A stretch of DNA of 38,136 bases, taken from positions 1 through 38,136 of the forward strand of contig JAQWZU010000043.1 of NCBI GenBank assembly GCA_029253285.1, read 5' to 3'. Positions 36,601-38,136 of the stretch are shown here, in pieces. The DNA comes from Akkermansiaceae bacterium (GTDB taxonomy: Bacteria; Verrucomicrobiota; Verrucomicrobiia; Verrucomicrobiales; Akkermansiaceae). The notes beneath the pieces are model-generated. The model made no database searches. It was not told the origin of the DNA and worked only from the letters and a program-made list of their open reading frames with translations. The position numbers and the translations under genes were made by a program. Each line of letters begins with the position of its first letter. Position 1 is the stretch's first letter.

Positions 36601-37871
36601 GTGGTCTCATTAACAGTAATCGGCCCGGCGTAAACCGTGCCTTCGGTCTCGCTCGGCGGCGTGCCATTGGTGGTATAGCGAATAATGGCTTCAGGAGTCT
36701 CCGTGGTGATAGCCAGACTAAAGGGAGCATCGTGAAGCCCCCGGTCAACACTGAATTTGGTATCCTCGGTAATACCATCAACAAACAAGCTATTTGCTTC
36801 ATCTGGAGTGGGTACTGGGAAAAAGCCCCTTGAGGAACCATTGAGATCCACCCGCATTGCCGTCAATCGGGGTGAAAACAACAAGTCGGAACTCCCCGTT
36901 GATTGATTCAAAAGATGGATCGCCAAAATGTTCTCGCCTTGAACCAAACTTCCAACCGTAAGCGGATAACCACTCAAGGCAACCGCGTCGGTCTCATTGC
37001 GACCGCTTTGAGGATCAGAACGGGAATTCCATAGAAGAGAATCGGGAGCACGTTCGCGGTGAATTTCCACTCCATTTAAATAGGCCACAAATCCATCCTC
37101 CCAGCGCGCGCTGAGAACGAGATCCTGCAGCCCCGCAGGTGACGGAACGTCGAAAGGAATCCTGACAAACGCAGTGGCGTTCGCTCCCGACATTTCAGCC
37201 TTCAACTCTGCAGCCCCCGTTCCTAAAAATTGCTCGTAGCTTCCCCCGAAAGAATCAAATCCAATCCCGGTCGTCGCGGCAATCCAACCGGAGTCATCAT
37301 GTCCGATATCTTCCCAACCGGAAATCTCGTTGGTCGGCACATGAACACGTGCAACCTCCCCCTCTTCCACGAGAACTTCAGCAGTCGGCACTCCAAATCC
37401 GACACCATAGGAAATATCCTCAAACTGCTTGGGATAGTTTACAAATTCACTGCTGACCGTCACACCGTCCGGCTGCACAAGCGCCAAGTATCCGCCCTCC
37501 CCGGACTGCAATTGAAAATTTGTATGAAGCTCATTCGCAGGGTCGGAAAGATCGTCCCCTGAAGCGAAAACCAAAAGATACTCTCCCACATCCAAATTCA
37601 CCGCAGGAATCCGCCACTTGGTTAAATTTTCCGGATCATCGGTCAAAAACCAGCCATCAAGATCTCCCGCCCCATTCGTCGAATTCCAAAGCTCAATCCA
37701 ATCCGAACGCTTGCCATTACTGTCTTCAATCCCCTTTCCGTTACTGGCCAAAAACTCGGTAATTTTCGCCGAGGACAGAGTCTCCCCGGATGCCGTGAGG
37801 ACAGGCATCAGGATGGAAACTAAGCTGCATGAGAGAACGTTGAGCAGAGACAAGAGACCAACTTTTTTCAT
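33621..37871 (-). CDS. Second giant secreted CotH-like/lamin-tail protein
   Basis: 1416 residues, paralogous to the protein at 21910-26241 with the same domain order. Signal peptide 1-29. Lamin-tail about 33-145 (KITEFLASNG, SDWIELWNS), galactose-binding-like sandwich 165-340, chitobiase-like module 370-447 (IRYTTNGTPP), CotH-like domain about 475-800, chitobiase-like module 850-897 (IYYTLDGSDPR), sandwich 912-1078 (YDDGAAVYVNGVEV), lamin-tail 1129-1268, then a calcium-loop-like DDEDADLDGLAALVEYALG at 1314-1332 and a C-terminal beta module. Where the other paralogue has NTDWDQNN, this one has NSESEFRA (700-707), so the catalytic-loop residues are changed, while KDAD (722-725) is retained. It may be an inactive CotH fold. 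GAGG precedes the ATG by one base. Confidence 0.82.
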   Translation of the reverse strand: MKKVGLLSLLNVLSCSLVSILMPVLTASGETLSSAKITEFLASNGKGIEDSNGKRSDWIELWNSTNGAGDLDGWFLTDDPENLTKWRIPAVNLDVGEYLLVFASGDDLSDPANELHTNFQLQSGEGGYLALVQPDGVTVSSEFVNYPKQFEDISYGVGFGVPTAEVLVEEGEVARVHVPTNEISGWEDIGHDDSGWIAATTGIGFDSFGGSYEQFLGTGAAELKAEMSGANATAFVRIPFDVPSPAGLQDLVLSARWEDGFVAYLNGVEIHRERAPDSLLWNSRSDPQSGRNETDAVALSGYPLTVGSLVQGENILAIHLLNQSTGSSDLLFSPRLTAMRVDLNGSSRGFFPVPTPDEANSLFVDGITEDTKFSVDRGLHDAPFSLAITTETPEAIIRYTTNGTPPSETEGTVYAGPITVNETTVIRAMAYREGFLSTNVDTHSYIFRADVVTQPEMATSITQDPVYGPQMIDALGSIPTVSLTFDGSDIDRTELPVSVELLNFETGAKQVDAGVVRYGSYFTNFQKRSIRLHFRSEYGPSRLEYPLFEETGYEIPPTEDFDALDLRAGNHDMINRGAYLSNRYTDDAMLDMGNLSTHGRFVHLYFNGKYRGQYHLRERWDAAFSADYLPGKEEEYDTINANNSGSEFGNPGLQQLQDGDLTNWVTMRNLLGGASPYGSVKDMLDVPNLIDFMLLWTMGNSESEFRAAGSLENGEGFKFYVKDADGYLRTPNGNHNVTHNGPLSALTEFRSEGDPDYKIVLADQIHKRFFNDGALTAERNIARLQHRIDECSLSYIAEAARWKFVNGTPNRTPSQWLAYQNNLVNNHFPNLSLSRLGLLKSANMYPNIVAPVLSQHGGSVAPGAGVTMTTDAFAIYYTLDGSDPRLPGGAISPDAVLAPFDDGVPTPEDFVLTGALWKYLDDGSNQGTAWYASGFNDAAWAEGPSELGYNEGDEGQLIGSVDVDLETPGPQRNATSYFRHKVVIPNPSSFSRFDLDLLYDDGAAVYVNGVEVVRTTNLPENAAYDVYATSSTPDENAFFRYELSTANFIPGENVIAVEVHNQSATSSDVSFDLRLRGEIEATNGTNRTIPVALNAASQFRARAYNSGSSEWSALTSTFFSINSIPASADKLVISEIHYHPAEPTSAAEIAVSTDRDDYEFIELLNVGTQPLELEGVHFSDGVSFAFGPESLLDPGARAVLVQDVEAFAARYGEGVAIAGEYFGKLNNGGERLSLDLEGVGVLHELDFGDNSPWPAAADDNGASLVLRNAESVPDHSLPESWGAHTTVGGGPGVADTIAESGLAIWKVANGVTSDDEDADLDGLAALVEYALGTSPNVPNYNALVPGSVDFEGADYLTLQFDQNVDATDVDFQIQSSTELEAWVDEDGVEVSPGVYRLATPIAGETRYFLRLKISVR

Positions 37872-38031
37872 ACCTCGAAAAACCTAGCCTTTGCTCCGCT
37901 CTTTTCCGATAAGGAAGTTAAAATTAATATCCCCTAGTTGTTTTCTGAATCCATGTGAAAATCGTGCTTTCATGCAGGTTCAGAAAATGGACGGCTTTTG
38001 GACAATTATTTTCGAAACAACCTGAAAACTC
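37872..38031 (-). promoter_or_regulatory. 160-base upstream region of the giant CotH-like gene, with a long inverted repeat
   Basis: This gap contains TTTTCTGAA (37941-37949) and TTCAGAAAA (37979-37987), perfect nine-base arms with a 29-base interior that itself can pair (CATGTGAAA with TTTCATG, one bulge). Together they could form one long imperfect hairpin or an operator. No T-run follows in the minus direction, so it is not a clear terminator of the upstream esterase gene. A promoter is expected here, but I cannot place -35 and -10 boxes with confidence. Confidence 0.45.
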
Positions 38032-38136
38032 CTATCTTTTGTCCGCCCAATCGTCGCTACGAAACGGACTTACTGGCAAGCCCTCTCTATTCACTAAATT
38101 CGACTTGGGATTATTGGCCCAGGCATAGCGAATCGC
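38032..38136 (-). CDS. Sialate O-acetylesterase family protein, C-terminal 34 residues (cut by window edge)
   Basis: Reading the minus strand from the window end gives [13 protein letters not shown] followed by [13 protein letters not shown] and a TAG stop at 38032-38034. This RYAWANNP...NxEGLPxxPFRtDdW ending is characteristic of the C-terminus of secreted sialate O-acetylesterase-like (SASA/DUF303) proteins, which remove acetyl groups from sialic acids or other glycans. The catalytic SGNH-type part lies outside the window. It is upstream of, and in the same direction as, the giant CotH-like gene. Confidence 0.82.
   Translation of the reverse strand, partial: AIRYAWANNPKSNLVNREGLPVSPFRSDDWADKR

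Noticed and set aside
1-38136. tRNA, rRNA, CRISPR array, transposon or phage genes
   Set aside because: Nothing in either strand showed such structures; intergenic spaces are too short for most of them.

Overview
The window looks like chromosomal DNA of a heterotrophic verrucomicrobium (order Verrucomicrobiales or close; inferred from gene content, not from a marker search). Supporting signs are very large secreted CotH/lamin-tail proteins, LamG proteins, a TPR-fused sulfatase, a sialate O-acetylesterase and a hydroxypyruvate-isomerase-like secreted protein, all typical of Verrucomicrobia and Planctomycetes, beside ordinary housekeeping genes. Coding density is high. No stretch longer than about 220 bases lacks a gene, and I see no rRNA, tRNA, CRISPR array, insertion sequence or phage gene.

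Layout. 1-3.4 kb: divergent amino-acid biosynthesis genes ilvD (-) and serA (+). 3.4-6.0 kb: a two-domain exported hydrolase-like protein (-), divergent from a TIM-barrel sugar-isomerase-like protein (+) that ends in a strong terminator. 6.06-12.9 kb: a tightly packed plus-strand run of lipoamide-dehydrogenase-like oxidoreductase, DEDDh exonuclease, aroB, MBL-fold hydrolase, a SecD-like small secreted protein, an M23 peptidase, a RidA-family protein and mnmH. Several junctions overlap by ATGA. 13.0-15.65 kb: dnaN and dnaA (-), with candidate regulatory structure between and upstream of them. 15.9-27.6 kb: a minus-strand cluster read as SLC13 transporter -> giant CotH protein -> LamG protein -> TPR-sulfatase -> sodium:solute symporter, plausibly a surface glycan or sulfated-substrate utilisation unit. 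27.7-30.2 kb: RluA-type pseudouridine synthase, purK and purE (-). 30.26-31.9 kb: a beta-carbonic anhydrase missing its catalytic core (-), head-to-head with rarA (+). 32.0-38.1 kb (-): prmA, a YdcF-like protein, a second giant CotH-like protein, and the last 34 residues of a sialate O-acetylesterase cut by the window edge.

The most notable observations are four. (1) The 69 bases between the LamG and sulfatase genes encode a relic of the C-terminus of a second SLC13 transporter; its stop codon overlaps the sulfatase start exactly as the intact SLC13 gene overlaps the CotH gene. (2) A 99-residue open frame matches both ends of a beta-carbonic anhydrase but lacks every zinc ligand. (3) The exonuclease gene has no ATG, GTG or TTG before its first catalytic motif and lies in frame directly behind the stop codon of the preceding gene. 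(4) The dnaA-dnaN spacer carries interleaved, mutually exclusive hairpins ending in a T-run. No complete new defence or mobile system was found.
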